From the NCBI GenBank assembly GCA_964435595.1, contig CAYSZV010000007.1, forward strand, positions 1 through 64,000: a DNA stretch of 64,000 bases, given 5' to 3'. Below the pieces are notes generated by a model. It was not told the DNA's origin and made no database searches. It saw nothing but the letters and a program-made list of their open reading frames with translations. Each line of letters starts with the position of its first letter. Position 1 is the stretch's first letter. Made by a program: the position numbers and the translations under genes. Below, in pieces: positions 1-9,383 of the stretch. The stretch comes from Izemoplasma sp964435595 (GTDB taxonomy: Bacteria > Bacillota_I > Bacilli_A > Izemoplasmatales > Izemoplasmataceae).

Positions 1-9
1 TGATACAAC

Positions 10-32
10 TACCTGTCAAGGAGACAATGTAA
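10..32. repeat. left terminal inverted repeat of the IS3 element
   Basis: The sequence TACCTGTCAAGGAGACAATG pairs imperfectly with the reverse complement of 1191-1213 (TACCTTTAAAGGAGACATGA). The shared core is AAGGAGACA. The outer boundary is approximate. Confidence 0.65.
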
Positions 33-875
33 TTAAAAACTAAGTTTTAATGTATAATTGACGGGTGAGAGCCAATTAAGTTTCTTCTGAATACGTTCAG
101 TGTTATACCACTGAACGTATTTTTTTATTGCCTTTCTTGCTTGTTTTCTAGTGATTCTACCTAATGGATAGAGATGTTCTTGTTTTAACTGCGAGAACCA
201 GTTTTCAATTGGAGAATTCTCCCAACACGCACCTTTTCTAGACATACTTCTGGTATATCCTTTCTTTTGAACTAACTCAATATACTCGTTACTGAAGTAC
301 TGAGATCCTTGATCTGAATGGATTATTCCGTTGCTTTTGGATAGTTTCTTAATACTGTCGTTAACTAGTTTAATATTATTCCTATTCGACATCGAATATG
401 CTATAATTTTATTGTTAAAGAGATCTTTAACCGCAGATAGATATAACCATCCATCTGTGCACTCGATATAACTCACGTCTGTAGATAACTTTTGGTAGGG
501 TGTATCTGTTGTGAAGTTATTATCTAGTAAGTTAGGAGCCATATTCATATGGTTCCTTTTTCTTTTTTCTTGTTTATGCTGCTTTGGTTTTCTGACTCGT
601 GCTATACATGATAATCCTAGAAATCTTAAATATCGTCTTACTTTCTTGTGGTTAAACACAATTCCTAATTGCTGTCTTATTTCCTGCGTTAAACGCTCTA
701 CTCCATACTTTCTCTCTAAACGATGATGCTCTTCTGATATGATTCTTGCGTCCTCTATATTGAAATTATTTGCGATTGGTTTACCTTTTTTTTCCCACTT
801 GTAGAATGCTTGTCTGTGTATATCAAACACATTACACATATATGTTATGGGATATTCTTCTCGCATCTGATCCAT
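33..875 (-). CDS. IS3-family transposase OrfB (DDE integrase)
   Basis: This 280-aa protein is the catalytic half of an IS3 transposase. An HTH_21-like segment lies at about residues 35-95, followed by an rve integrase core. The catalytic triad is visible as D133 (STDVSY), D188 (HSDQGS) and E224 (SPIENW), with the usual downstream K231 in the QLKQE block. Its reading frame stays open upstream of the ATG back to the slippery site at 935-941, so it is probably made mainly as an OrfAB fusion by -1 frameshifting. The length is normal and the gene looks intact. Confidence 0.93.
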   Translation of the reverse strand: MDQMREEYPITYMCNVFDIHRQAFYKWEKKGKPIANNFNIEDARIISEEHHRLERKYGVERLTQEIRQQLGIVFNHKKVRRYLRFLGLSCIARVRKPKQHKQEKRKRNHMNMAPNLLDNNFTTDTPYQKLSTDVSYIECTDGWLYLSAVKDLFNNKIIAYSMSNRNNIKLVNDSIKKLSKSNGIIHSDQGSQYFSNEYIELVQKKGYTRSMSRKGACWENSPIENWFSQLKQEHLYPLGRITRKQARKAIKKYVQWYNTERIQKKLNWLSPVNYTLKLSF

Positions 876-889
876 TATTTGATACTTCT

Positions 890-1150
890 CTATTCTTGTT
901 GCTTGGAACGGATTTCCTTCAGAAGAGCGAAAGACTTTTTTAAGAACTCATACTCCTTTTCTTTCGCTATATGCGTGTCTTTGATTGTTCTTTTATCAAT
1001 GTGTAGAGTACCGTCCTCATACTTCTTTACCCAAGTGTAAGCTGTTCCTCTTAAAACACCGTGCTCTTTCTCAATCTGTACATAACTCTTCTTCCTTAGA
1101 ACCTTTTCTTCTGCTATAAATCTTTTAAACTTACTTGAATGTTTTGCCAT
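890..1150 (-). CDS. IS3-family transposase OrfA (HTH)
   Basis: This 86-aa protein has the HTH_Tnp_1 pattern: basic N-terminus, a recognition helix in the RGTAYTWVKKY segment (about 34-44), then a leucine-rich tail typical of OrfA multimerisation. The ATG follows a clear GGAGG on the minus strand. The slippery run A AAA AAG lies near its 3' end at codons for L-K-K. Slipping back by one base there opens a stop-free frame straight into OrfB. Confidence 0.9.
   Translation of the reverse strand: MAKHSSKFKRFIAEEKVLRKKSYVQIEKEHGVLRGTAYTWVKKYEDGTLHIDKRTIKDTHIAKEKEYEFLKKSFALLKEIRSKQQE
935..941 (-). other. programmed -1 frameshift site (A AAA AAG)
   Basis: On the minus strand the OrfA codons TTA AAA AAG contain A AAA AAG in the correct phase for tandem -1 slippage. 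Reading on in the -1 frame (GTC TTT CGC ...) meets no stop before the OrfB ATG GAT CAG. IS3 elements use this heptamer to make the OrfAB transposase. I did not establish a downstream stimulatory structure. Confidence 0.8.
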
Positions 1151-1190
1151 AATAAAAATACCTCCAAAGTTTGACTTGATATGTTTTATT

Positions 1191-1213
1191 TTATCATGTC
1201 TCCTTTAAAGGTA
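1191..1213. repeat. right terminal inverted repeat of the IS3 element
   Basis: This is the reverse-complement partner of 10-32, sharing AAGGAGACA and the flanking TACCT. It lies about 40 bp upstream of OrfA, as expected for the transposase-proximal end. The exact terminal base is uncertain. Confidence 0.65.
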
Positions 1214-1235
1214 TTATATACTGTAAGGTCTTTTT

Positions 1236-4145
1236 TTATAGTTCATCAAATATTGAATTGTTCTGCGTTTTAAATAAATTCTTTAATTGTAACGCCATTG
1301 TTTTTCTAATATCTTGTTTTTGTTTTGCAGTATCTTTTGTAGCGTTATCTAAAAATTTCTTATACGGATCAATCGCTGATTGGATCGCTTTTGTTAATGT
1401 TTGTTCCAATTCGATTAATCGTAATTGCGTATCTCTTGTATAGTTTGTGAGTAATTCAATTGTAGATGCAAAGTTTTCTCGTTCAACACTGACAAGGTTT
1501 TTGTAATCTTGTTCAATCAAAGTTTGGGTACGATATGGGACAATATCAACGTCAACATCGTCTTTGTTGATGTCCACATCATCTTTTACTTCATGTTCCC
1601 ATAATGGAGCGATTAATTCTTGTTTCTCACGTAGTAATTTATCCACTTCCTCTTTATGAGATTTTATCATGATACGTTTGATTTCTTTTTTCTCATTGAT
1701 GTATTGTTCTGCTTCATCACTGCGTGTTAAATCATAGATTTTGTTTTGCATTTCTTTGATTCGCTCTTCAGGTTCGATAATACGTTCTGCATAGAGTTCA
1801 TCCGCTTCCTTAATTGCTGTTTGAAGTCGTGAATCTGCACTTGATATTGCTGAACTATTTAATAGTGGTACAAGTCCACCAGAGGCATCTTCATTGTCGG
1901 TTTCTTCAAGTTGTGCATAACGCTCTTTTGTTATTTCTAATAATTCCTCAAAAGAAGAAGATGTTTGTTTTTTTAAGGCGTCTGCTTCTAAAATTGCTTG
2001 TACTTTACGTTGTTCCGCATCACGAATAACTTTTTCATATCGAAGGATGTTTTTGTCTTTTTGTTCTCTATCATCAATTTCCTTAATGATTGCTTCGTAA
2101 TGAGATTTTATTTTATCAATTTTTTCTTGTATTTCCTTGTGTTCTTTGTCCCCAGTAAATAAAAGAAGTTTGTATGATAAATCTTCAATCTTATCATCTA
2201 GTTCTTTTTGGAGTTTGTTTTTATCGTACTCGTAACGTTGTTTATAATACTCAATTTTTTTATTTGCGTATTTAACTTCTTGTGAGAATGTCAATGCGAT
2301 TTGTTCCACACGAATATCATATTCAGAGTCTGCGGCATGAATTTGTTGTTGGGCAAATAACATTTGATTTTTTAATGTTGTTCTTACAAATGCATCATTT
2401 ACTTGCACTCCAATATTGATACGTTCTTTTTGTTCCTCTGCTAAACTACGTTCATTCTCATAAAGTGATTTTACTTTAATTAATTGTAATTCATGTTCTT
2501 TTTGAGCTACTTTGATCAATGATTCCTGATACATGATCTCACTACTGAATTCCTCTTTGAGTTTCTCATGAGTGATCAATGTTTCATTTCGTTTAACCAA
2601 AATCTCTTTATCAATACGGCTCACTTCTTGCTCAAGTTTGATATCTAAGATTGCTTGCTTTAACTTATATTCTTGTTCTAACTGAATGATTTTGTGGGTA
2701 TTTGTGTTTTGTTGTAATAATTTAATTCGCTTTTGTTCTGTTTCTTTGATTTCAAATAGAAGTTCTTTGAAAACGTCTATAAGTTCCAGTTCTCGTAGTT
2801 CACTTTCTTGAAGGATTCCAAGTTCTTTTTCACGTATTTCAAGTTTTAGTCGAGCCAATTCTTTACGCAATTCAATTTGGTTGCTTATAAATGAACGTAA
2901 GAAATTGATTTGATTTTTGGTATCTTCTTTGATTCCTACTAGTCCATCGTAATCATTTTGGAATTTAAATAGAACTTTTGATTCCTCGAATTCAATTTCT
3001 TCAATTTGAGATTCAAGTTCTAGTTCATTGATTTCAGTAAAATATGACTTGTCTAATTCATCCAATGCTTTGACAACTTCATTTCGTTTATCTGAAGTCA
3101 TTTTTTCTTTTTGTTTTGCAACTGCAGTAGTAGTAGAAGATTTAGAATTTTTCTCCAAGGTTTCATACTGTTTTAGGTAATCTGCGGCTGTATCTAATTG
3201 CCCTTTTTGTGAAGCTTGCATCATAGCTAGTTTTAAGTGTTTTAATTGTTCTTCAACTTCTATTCTTGTTTTTCGTTCTTCTTCCAATTGTTTCTTGTTT
3301 TCTTTTTCAAGTTCACGATCGATATTTTTCTCAAAATACTTATAATCTTTGATTAACTTATCGCGTTTCATCTCATATTCTTTTTGGAGACGTTTTATCT
3401 CTTCTTTAAAATGCACAATTTTCTCTTCATGTTTCACTGTTAAATCTTCAAGACGAACAAAGTCATCATCTTCAAGACTAAAGTGTCCTTTTGAATTCAT
3501 TATGATGTTTGTACATTCATTAATGGTAACGGTTAAGTATTCTTGAATTAACTCTTCCTTGTTTGTTAATTCGTGACTATGAGCTCGCAATTTATATAAT
3601 GTCGAATCAATAAACTCTTTTTTATCTGCGAATACTTGCTCCATTGTTTCATTTATTTTGTTGGTAACTTCAAGTTGTTTTTCAATATACATTTCGTTGC
3701 TTTTCAATAACATATGTCTAAATTGTTCTTCCTGATCCTCTTTAGAGATAGTAGCAGTAAGTTCATAATAGATATCGTCTAGTTGTTTGATTCTATCTGG
3801 CAAATTCTCATTCTCAAAGTAACGAATTTCTTGACGGGCTTTGAATATTTTATTTTCTGCGTCAATCATTTCGTTTAATTGTTCGACTACAGTTTCACGA
3901 TCGACAAGATCGATAGCGACGTTCAGTCCTTCTATTTGCTCGTTTAAATCACGCAATTTTTCTTGCGTTTCTTCAATTCTTCGAGCATTTCTTTGTTTTA
4001 CTTCAAGATTGGATTGGAGTACTTTATCTACTAAATCTTTTAAGAGTTCACTTTCTTTGCGCATATCTTGCTCTAAAATGGTTGAAATGTCACGATTTGC
4101 TTTTGAAAGTACTGATGGTACATTAGTAGAATCTTTCTTTGCCAT
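1236..4145 (-). CDS. giant coiled-coil protein, second gene of the operon (969 aa)
   Basis: The protein is not recognised as a named family. Almost the whole length is highly charged, Glu/Lys/Leu-rich heptad sequence with very few Pro, Gly, Cys or Trp, as in long rod-forming coiled coils. A break occurs around residues 745-790 (Gly/Ser/Pro-containing linker), and an acidic DVDINKDDVDVD stretch lies near 855. There is no Walker motif, signal peptide or membrane segment, so it is probably a cytoplasmic filament or scaffold protein. The ATG follows AAGGAGG with 6-base spacing. It starts 18 bp after the end of the larger coiled-coil gene (4164-7742) and is surely co-transcribed with it. An IS3 element lies directly downstream. 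Function is unknown; a cytoskeletal role is inference from composition only. Confidence 0.8.
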   Translation of the reverse strand: MAKKDSTNVPSVLSKANRDISTILEQDMRKESELLKDLVDKVLQSNLEVKQRNARRIEETQEKLRDLNEQIEGLNVAIDLVDRETVVEQLNEMIDAENKIFKARQEIRYFENENLPDRIKQLDDIYYELTATISKEDQEEQFRHMLLKSNEMYIEKQLEVTNKINETMEQVFADKKEFIDSTLYKLRAHSHELTNKEELIQEYLTVTINECTNIIMNSKGHFSLEDDDFVRLEDLTVKHEEKIVHFKEEIKRLQKEYEMKRDKLIKDYKYFEKNIDRELEKENKKQLEEERKTRIEVEEQLKHLKLAMMQASQKGQLDTAADYLKQYETLEKNSKSSTTTAVAKQKEKMTSDKRNEVVKALDELDKSYFTEINELELESQIEEIEFEESKVLFKFQNDYDGLVGIKEDTKNQINFLRSFISNQIELRKELARLKLEIREKELGILQESELRELELIDVFKELLFEIKETEQKRIKLLQQNTNTHKIIQLEQEYKLKQAILDIKLEQEVSRIDKEILVKRNETLITHEKLKEEFSSEIMYQESLIKVAQKEHELQLIKVKSLYENERSLAEEQKERINIGVQVNDAFVRTTLKNQMLFAQQQIHAADSEYDIRVEQIALTFSQEVKYANKKIEYYKQRYEYDKNKLQKELDDKIEDLSYKLLLFTGDKEHKEIQEKIDKIKSHYEAIIKEIDDREQKDKNILRYEKVIRDAEQRKVQAILEADALKKQTSSSFEELLEITKERYAQLEETDNEDASGGLVPLLNSSAISSADSRLQTAIKEADELYAERIIEPEERIKEMQNKIYDLTRSDEAEQYINEKKEIKRIMIKSHKEEVDKLLREKQELIAPLWEHEVKDDVDINKDDVDVDIVPYRTQTLIEQDYKNLVSVERENFASTIELLTNYTRDTQLRLIELEQTLTKAIQSAIDPYKKFLDNATKDTAKQKQDIRKTMALQLKNLFKTQNNSIFDEL

Positions 4146-4163
4146 AAGAATCCTCCTTTCAAG

Positions 4164-7100
4164 TTATCTCAATTTGTCATTAATCTCCGACATACGTTTA
4201 TTTGTTTTATCAATTTTTTGTTTTCCTAATTCGTATAGAGCACGAACAAATCTACTGTGTGATTTGCTAATTACTTCATTGGCACTCAAAATTGAAAGTT
4301 TATATTGGTCTTCAATTTCTTTGTAATCTTTGATATAAGCATTCAAATTATTTTGAAGTGTTTTGTAAGAATACTCAAATCCTGTATTAAGATCTTCTTC
4401 AATTGCACTGGTACGACTATTGTGTAGCTTAATCAACTCAGACTTACGTTGTTTTTCGATGTTTGCTTTATCATCAATCGCACGTTGCGCATCACCAATT
4501 GATTCTTCATAACGCGGTCTTACGGTATAAAGACTATTTTCATATTGTGTAGTCTCTTTTAACAACTCTTTGTTAATTCGTTCAATATTTCGTTCGGCAA
4601 TCTCATTTACTGTTTGAACAGAATCATTTGAGTTACCTCGTAATATATTTGTAGCTTTCATGGCTTTTTGAACGGTTTCATTGTATTTTGATTCATTCGT
4701 ATCTAGTGCCAACTGATATATTCTGCCTTCATAGTCATAGACTTTCTCAGCTTCTTCATCTTTTTCTTCTAATAGTTTTATAGAAGATTCAAATTGCAGC
4801 TTCAAAGAATCAATTTCTGAATCAATCATGCTTTTGCGACGCTGAATCTCAGTCTTTTCTTCATGTTTGATTTCTTCAAGTTTTTGTTTTCTTGATGATA
4901 TTTGAGCGTTAAGTTCTTGATTCACTTGTTTTGCTTTATCAATAGAATCTTGTTTTAATGCTTCAATTTTATTCTTTACAGTCTTGATTTCCATGTTGAA
5001 TTTGTCAATTTGATTGTCTCTGAACGTTGTTTTTTCTAATAAGAACTCACCAAATTGAAGAACAAGAGGGGTTAACTTTGTTTCTCTTTCCTTTTCAATC
5101 TTTTCTTTTGCGCGAATTGCATTTCGATTGGCATGGTCTACTTTACCATGATCTTCTGTCATGATTTCTTTATAAGAAATACTTGCTTCATTAGCAGCAG
5201 ATCTTAAGACGTTCCCTATTTGAAGACGCATTACTTTTACAACTTCAAGTAGTAAATCTATAACAGGTTCATTATCGGTTAATGTTTCAATAATTTTGAT
5301 TAAATCGCGTCTATGTAAATCAGTAATTCGATTGATTTGTTCTTGTTTTGATTGAATCACACTACCAATCATACGTTTTAACTCAGATTTATTTTTACTT
5401 TTTTGTCGCTTTAATTTACGTTTTTTTGTTTCATCATTCGTTTCTTTGATTTGTTCATTTATACTTTTGTCTTCTAATTCGTTGACGTACATAAATGCAT
5501 CCATCAAGAATTGATATCCGCGATCTAAGTATTGAGTAATTGTTGGAATATATAATGTATTTTCAATGAACGCATCTGCAATGACACCTTCACTATAGGA
5601 TTCATCTGATATGTCTTCGACAATATTGTCGATGAACTCATCGAAATCATTGTAATTTTGATCAAATTTAAGCATTCTTTTTTCAATAATTGCTTCGTTA
5701 CGAGCAATGTCTCTTAACGGCTTGCGACATTCTCTTGACATTGCTTCATCAATCAATGCAAGTTTTGCATCAAATTCATTATTGATAACTTCCATTTTCT
5801 TGTCGGAAGCTTTTTCTTCTTTTTTAATCTCATCTTCGATGATAGCAGTAGCATCATCACGATCATTTTCTAATTTCAGTACTTGTTCATGAAGTCGTAA
5901 TATTTCTTCTTCATTAGACTTGGTAACTACCTCAGCCTTATAATTTGCTTCAATTTCGATATTCGCAATTTCACGTTCTAAAGAACGAATAGATACTGCA
6001 TTGTTTTTGATTACTTCGATTTCAGCAAGTTCTTTTCTAAGTTCTGCTTTTTCAACTTCAGTATCGAATTTTGAATTTAGAACTGTTAATTCTAGTTTCG
6101 TATTGTTTAGGCGAAGTTTCCTTGTTTCATCTGCCTTCATATACTTCAATTTTGCTTCTTCATTCAAAATATCCATCGTTTCTTTGGCTTTGATTTCTGT
6201 AATAGCAACATTGTTATCCTTGATTTGTTCTTGGATATTCAATTCTTCTAATTGAATCATTTTACGATAGTTATTTTCTAATAATTTTGCTTCATGACGT
6301 TGTTTTGCATAGCGAATTTTATATCGTTCTTCAACCTCATTTTTCTCAATAATTTCACGAAGATTGTTCAATTCTATCTCTTTTAATGGCTCTACTGTAT
6401 CTAAGAATTTATCAATGTCATCGATTTCAGAGTTTGTCGTTGTTAAATGATCGATACGGGCTTGGTTGGCATCAATTAATATTCTTTTAAAATCATTAAA
6501 TGCTTTTGTATAGTTATTGATGAATTCGGCTTCTAATTTTTCGTTACCAACTGAGTATGCATTGTTTGCGATTTCTGATTTTGTTAATTCCTCCATTAAT
6601 TTTAAGTTCAATGTCTTGAAGAATTCAGAAGAGTCTTTTAATTGCTCGTTATCATTCATCAAATAGATAAATAATTTATCGAAATTTAACAACTCATAAT
6701 TTTGAAGTTCTTTCAAGAAAGATATTTCTCGAGAAAGAATTTCTGTTTTTTCATATTGTAAAGCTTCTTCATATTGAATGGTAGTAGAGGCACGTAATTC
6801 CAATAAGCTTTTTTTATTATCCCAATCTTGAAGCATACGTTTCGTAGCTGTTTCAGCATTGTTTTCAATTTGCTTATCAATTTTTTCAATATTAATTTCT
6901 AAATCTGCACGAATCATAGCAAGTCTAGATTTATGGAATTTTTGGATTTCTCTTAGGTGTTCATATGCAACCTCAATTTTGTGTTCGTATACTTCATCTA
7001 TCGCTTGTTTTAATCCAGTAACGTAATTGCGATCTTCATTAGACTTTGTATTGTTTTTCTTACGTATGTTTAAAACATAGCTTGATAGTTTTCGTTTGAT

Positions 7101-7742
7101 TTCTTCGAATGTATTTTTCGATATTTCATCTTGTGCTTCTTTGTTTTGAACGTATAGATTAAGTCTCTCTTGTGTTACTTTTTCTTGTTCTTCACGTGTT
7201 TTTATTATATGCTCCAAAATATCTTGCATACGTTTTCTGTATTCGTTATATTGTTTTGAGAAAATGATTTTATTGTTCTCAAAATTTGAATTGAAGCGAT
7301 ACAATTTTTCAATATAAGATTCAACATTTTTCTTATATTTGTCTTGAACAAAGCGAAGATCATTGATTTCCTCAACTTCTAATTGCTCTGTGCTTTCTTC
7401 TAATTCTTTTAGTTGAACTTGATATTCTGCCTGCTGTGTTTCTTTATACGCTTCAAATTGTTTATTGAAAACATCTTCTTTTTTGGAAGTTCTTGCTAGT
7501 TTGTTCGCAGATGCTTTCTTAATTTTTTCAACTTTTTCGACAACTTTTTCTTCTAACTCATCAATTTTTTCATGATGTTTCTTTTCCTTGCTTAAAAAGT
7601 CTTTGTGTATCCTCAAAGACTTTGTTTCGTGACCTTTTTCAATTTTCTCTATTTTCTTATGAATGGGTGCAATTTGCTTACTATAATCGATTTCTATGTC
7701 ATACGTTTCAACATCAAAAGCTTTCAAATCTACTTTATTCAT
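4164..7742 (-). CDS. giant coiled-coil protein, first gene of the operon (1192 aa)
   Basis: This protein is almost entirely charged coiled coil. A less heptad-like segment at about residues 690-870 contains Tyr/Phe-rich stretches (NDFDEFID, YIPTITQYLDRGYQFLMDAF) and a basic KKRKLKRQKSK patch, and may be a globular or binding module between two rods. No ATP-binding motif, signal peptide or membrane helix was seen, which argues against SMC/Rad50-type ATPases. A GTG three codons upstream (7751) overlaps the ribosome-binding site. The ATG at 7742 has AGGAGG eight bases before it, so I start there. A good promoter lies at 7791-7819. The gene is paired with the 969-aa coiled-coil gene downstream. 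Function is unknown. Confidence 0.8.
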   Translation of the reverse strand: MNKVDLKAFDVETYDIEIDYSKQIAPIHKKIEKIEKGHETKSLRIHKDFLSKEKKHHEKIDELEEKVVEKVEKIKKASANKLARTSKKEDVFNKQFEAYKETQQAEYQVQLKELEESTEQLEVEEINDLRFVQDKYKKNVESYIEKLYRFNSNFENNKIIFSKQYNEYRKRMQDILEHIIKTREEQEKVTQERLNLYVQNKEAQDEISKNTFEEIKRKLSSYVLNIRKKNNTKSNEDRNYVTGLKQAIDEVYEHKIEVAYEHLREIQKFHKSRLAMIRADLEINIEKIDKQIENNAETATKRMLQDWDNKKSLLELRASTTIQYEEALQYEKTEILSREISFLKELQNYELLNFDKLFIYLMNDNEQLKDSSEFFKTLNLKLMEELTKSEIANNAYSVGNEKLEAEFINNYTKAFNDFKRILIDANQARIDHLTTTNSEIDDIDKFLDTVEPLKEIELNNLREIIEKNEVEERYKIRYAKQRHEAKLLENNYRKMIQLEELNIQEQIKDNNVAITEIKAKETMDILNEEAKLKYMKADETRKLRLNNTKLELTVLNSKFDTEVEKAELRKELAEIEVIKNNAVSIRSLEREIANIEIEANYKAEVVTKSNEEEILRLHEQVLKLENDRDDATAIIEDEIKKEEKASDKKMEVINNEFDAKLALIDEAMSRECRKPLRDIARNEAIIEKRMLKFDQNYNDFDEFIDNIVEDISDESYSEGVIADAFIENTLYIPTITQYLDRGYQFLMDAFMYVNELEDKSINEQIKETNDETKKRKLKRQKSKNKSELKRMIGSVIQSKQEQINRITDLHRRDLIKIIETLTDNEPVIDLLLEVVKVMRLQIGNVLRSAANEASISYKEIMTEDHGKVDHANRNAIRAKEKIEKERETKLTPLVLQFGEFLLEKTTFRDNQIDKFNMEIKTVKNKIEALKQDSIDKAKQVNQELNAQISSRKQKLEEIKHEEKTEIQRRKSMIDSEIDSLKLQFESSIKLLEEKDEEAEKVYDYEGRIYQLALDTNESKYNETVQKAMKATNILRGNSNDSVQTVNEIAERNIERINKELLKETTQYENSLYTVRPRYEESIGDAQRAIDDKANIEKQRKSELIKLHNSRTSAIEEDLNTGFEYSYKTLQNNLNAYIKDYKEIEDQYKLSILSANEVISKSHSRFVRALYELGKQKIDKTNKRMSEINDKLR

Positions 7743-7790
7743 CGATTGCACCTCCTAGTTATATCTTTGTTTAGCCATAAACTCTATCTA

Positions 7791-7819
7791 ATTCTATCAT
7801 AATGTGTAAAATTTTTCAA
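7791..7819 (-). promoter_or_regulatory. promoter of the coiled-coil operon
   Basis: On the minus strand, TTGAAA and TAGAAT are separated by 17 bp, each one mismatch from the sigma-A consensus. The -10 is about 50 bp upstream of the start at 7742. The region is divergent with ruvB. Confidence 0.65.
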
Positions 7820-7898
7820 TAATATATTATAATATATGTATATATGTTATTATGTTAGTAGTAGATTTGACTTATTTTTCTAGTAACGAGGTGTAAAT

Positions 7899-8903
7899 AT
7901 GGATAAAAATGTATTAACTATGGATGCATTACCAGAGGATATTGAAAACCATTCTTTGCGTCCTAAATTTTTAAAAGAATACATCGGACAAACAAAAGTA
8001 AAAGAGATGATGGATATCTTTATTAAGGCAGCTAAAGGTCGTAATGAAGCACTCGATCATGTTTTGTTATACGGTCCTCCAGGCCTTGGGAAGACCACAC
8101 TAGCTAATATCATCGCCAATGAAATTGGTGTGAATATTAAAGTAACAAGTGGACCAAGTATTGAGCGTAGTGGAGACTTAGCTGTTATACTGACCAGCCT
8201 AGAACCTGGTGATATCCTTTTCATCGATGAAATACACAGATTACCACGTATTGTGGAAGAAATATTATATCCTGCAATGGAAGATTTTGTTATTGACATT
8301 ATTGTTGGAAGAGATTCTACTAGTAAAAGCATAAGAGTGGATTTACCTCCATTTACACTAGTTGGAGCAACTACAAGATTTGGAGACTTAAGTGCACCCT
8401 TAAGAGATCGTTTTGGTGTTGTACATAAATTGGAGTATTATAATACAAAAGAATTAAAAGAAATCTGTACTCGTACAGCTTCAATATTCGAAACAGAAAT
8501 AATTCACGAAGCATCTTTTGAGATTGCAAGAAGAAGTCGTGGTACTCCACGTATCACAAACCGCTTATTTAGAAGAGTAAGAGACTTTGCTGATGTTCTT
8601 AATGACGGGGTTATTTCTATGGAAATTTGCCAACTTGCATTAAGTAAATTACACATTGATGAAATTGGATTGGATAACAAGGATTATGCATACTTGCTTG
8701 GTATCATTGAAAACTTTAAGGGCGGACCTGTTGGACTTGATAGTTTGGCTGCTTCTATTGGTGAAGAAAGTACAACAATGGAAGATGTATATGAGCCATA
8801 TTTATTGCAAATTGGATTCATAAAACGTACACCTAGAGGAAGAGTTGCAACAGAAAAAGCATATAAACATTTGAAAAAATCACATAATATGAGGCTGTTT
8901 TAA
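7899..8903 (+). CDS. ruvB: Holliday junction branch migration ATPase RuvB
   Basis: RuvB is the hexameric AAA+ motor that drives branch migration with RuvA. At 334 aa the length is normal. Walker A GPPGLGKTT lies at 59-67 and Walker B LFIDEIH at 107-113. Sensor 1 (VGATTRFGDLSAPLRDRF) and the C-terminal winged-helix (PRTPRGR-like, here KRTPRGRVAT) are present. RBS GAGGTG precedes the ATG. Only two bases separate its stop from queA, an arrangement common in Bacillota (ruvB-queA-tgt). The partner ruvA is far away at 61052; no ruvC is visible, but recU is present at 48856. Confidence 0.97.
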   Translation: MDKNVLTMDALPEDIENHSLRPKFLKEYIGQTKVKEMMDIFIKAAKGRNEALDHVLLYGPPGLGKTTLANIIANEIGVNIKVTSGPSIERSGDLAVILTSLEPGDILFIDEIHRLPRIVEEILYPAMEDFVIDIIVGRDSTSKSIRVDLPPFTLVGATTRFGDLSAPLRDRFGVVHKLEYYNTKELKEICTRTASIFETEIIHEASFEIARRSRGTPRITNRLFRRVRDFADVLNDGVISMEICQLALSKLHIDEIGLDNKDYAYLLGIIENFKGGPVGLDSLAASIGEESTTMEDVYEPYLLQIGFIKRTPRGRVATEKAYKHLKKSHNMRLF

Positions 8904-8905
8904 AT

Positions 8906-9159
8906 ATGAGAGTAGAAGATTTTAATTACCATTTACCAGAAGAATTAATTGCACAAACACCATTGAAAGATCGCACAGCATCGAAGCTGCTATTATTAGA
9001 TAAAGAATCAGGAAGAGTACGACATGATCACTTTAATAATATCGTTGACCATTTAGTTGATGGTGATGTTCTTGTACTAAATGATACTTCTGTAATTCCC
9101 GCAAGAATGTATGGAATCAAAGATGGAACTGGTGCTGCGATTGAAATATTATTATTGTT
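8906..9159 (+). CDS. queA: QueA, N-terminal fragment (interrupted by scaffold join)
   Basis: QueA (SAM:tRNA ribosyltransferase-isomerase) makes epoxyqueuosine from preQ1-modified tRNA. This fragment encodes the N-terminal ~84 residues, starting MRVEDFNYHLPEELIAQ, with the typical LVLNDTSVIPARM motif. It ends in IEILLL at the duplicated TTATTATTG (9149-9157), two bases before ten N. The family sequence IEVLLLKQ continues perfectly in the fragment at 9384, so the two halves are one gene split by the intervening sequence. The gene lies 2 bp after ruvB. Confidence 0.9.
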
Positions 9160-9383
9160 NNNNNNNNNNTTGTAAACGGCATCCCTCAAGCTTGACCAAG
9201 CTAAAATTACAATTTTTAAAAGTACAAGATATGAATTTTGATTTTCGTAAAATTCCCATACCAAATTCCTTCAATATTATTTATCTTAAAAAAATCATGG
9301 AAATAAGGACTGAAATATGATGAATTTTTTGCAGCTGGGCAATTGAAATAAACTAAGCTGTCCAAAGGGTAGGTTACCTAAGC
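9158..9383. other. sequence interrupting queA: 10-N gap plus 214 bp of unrelated DNA
   Basis: The N run is at 9160-9169. The 214 bp after it do not match QueA. One frame is open from the gap to a TGA at about 9320 (residues such as KRHPSSLTKLKLQ), followed by some 60 bp with no stop-free frame of note. The interruption is bounded by a 9-bp direct repeat, TTATTATTG, at 9149-9157 and 9384-9392. This could be one end of an insertion element that broke the assembly, or a chimeric contig end. The sequence alone does not decide. Confidence 0.6.

Larger units (their letters stand above)
1..1213 (-). mobile_element. IS3-family insertion sequence (IS150-like), left end at or beyond the window edge
   Basis: Two overlapping-phase genes on the minus strand (OrfA 890-1150, OrfB 33-875) with a -1 slippery heptamer between them are the standard IS3-family layout. 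Imperfect inverted repeats sharing the core AAGGAGACA lie at 10-32 and 1191-1213. The exact outer ends cannot be fixed: the window starts only about 10 bases outside the left repeat and no target duplication can be checked. The element sits 23 bp downstream of the stop codon of the coiled-coil operon, so it may have replaced that operon's terminator. Confidence 0.85.

Noticed and set aside
3841..4326. A 161-codon frame on the plus strand opposite the coiled-coil genes
   Set aside because: It is Ser/Phe-rich antisense of Glu/Lys heptads, spans the boundary of two well supported genes and has no ribosome-binding site.
7743..7751. GTG start three codons upstream for the larger coiled-coil gene
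   Set aside because: It overlaps the AGGAGG itself, while the ATG at 7742 has correct spacing.
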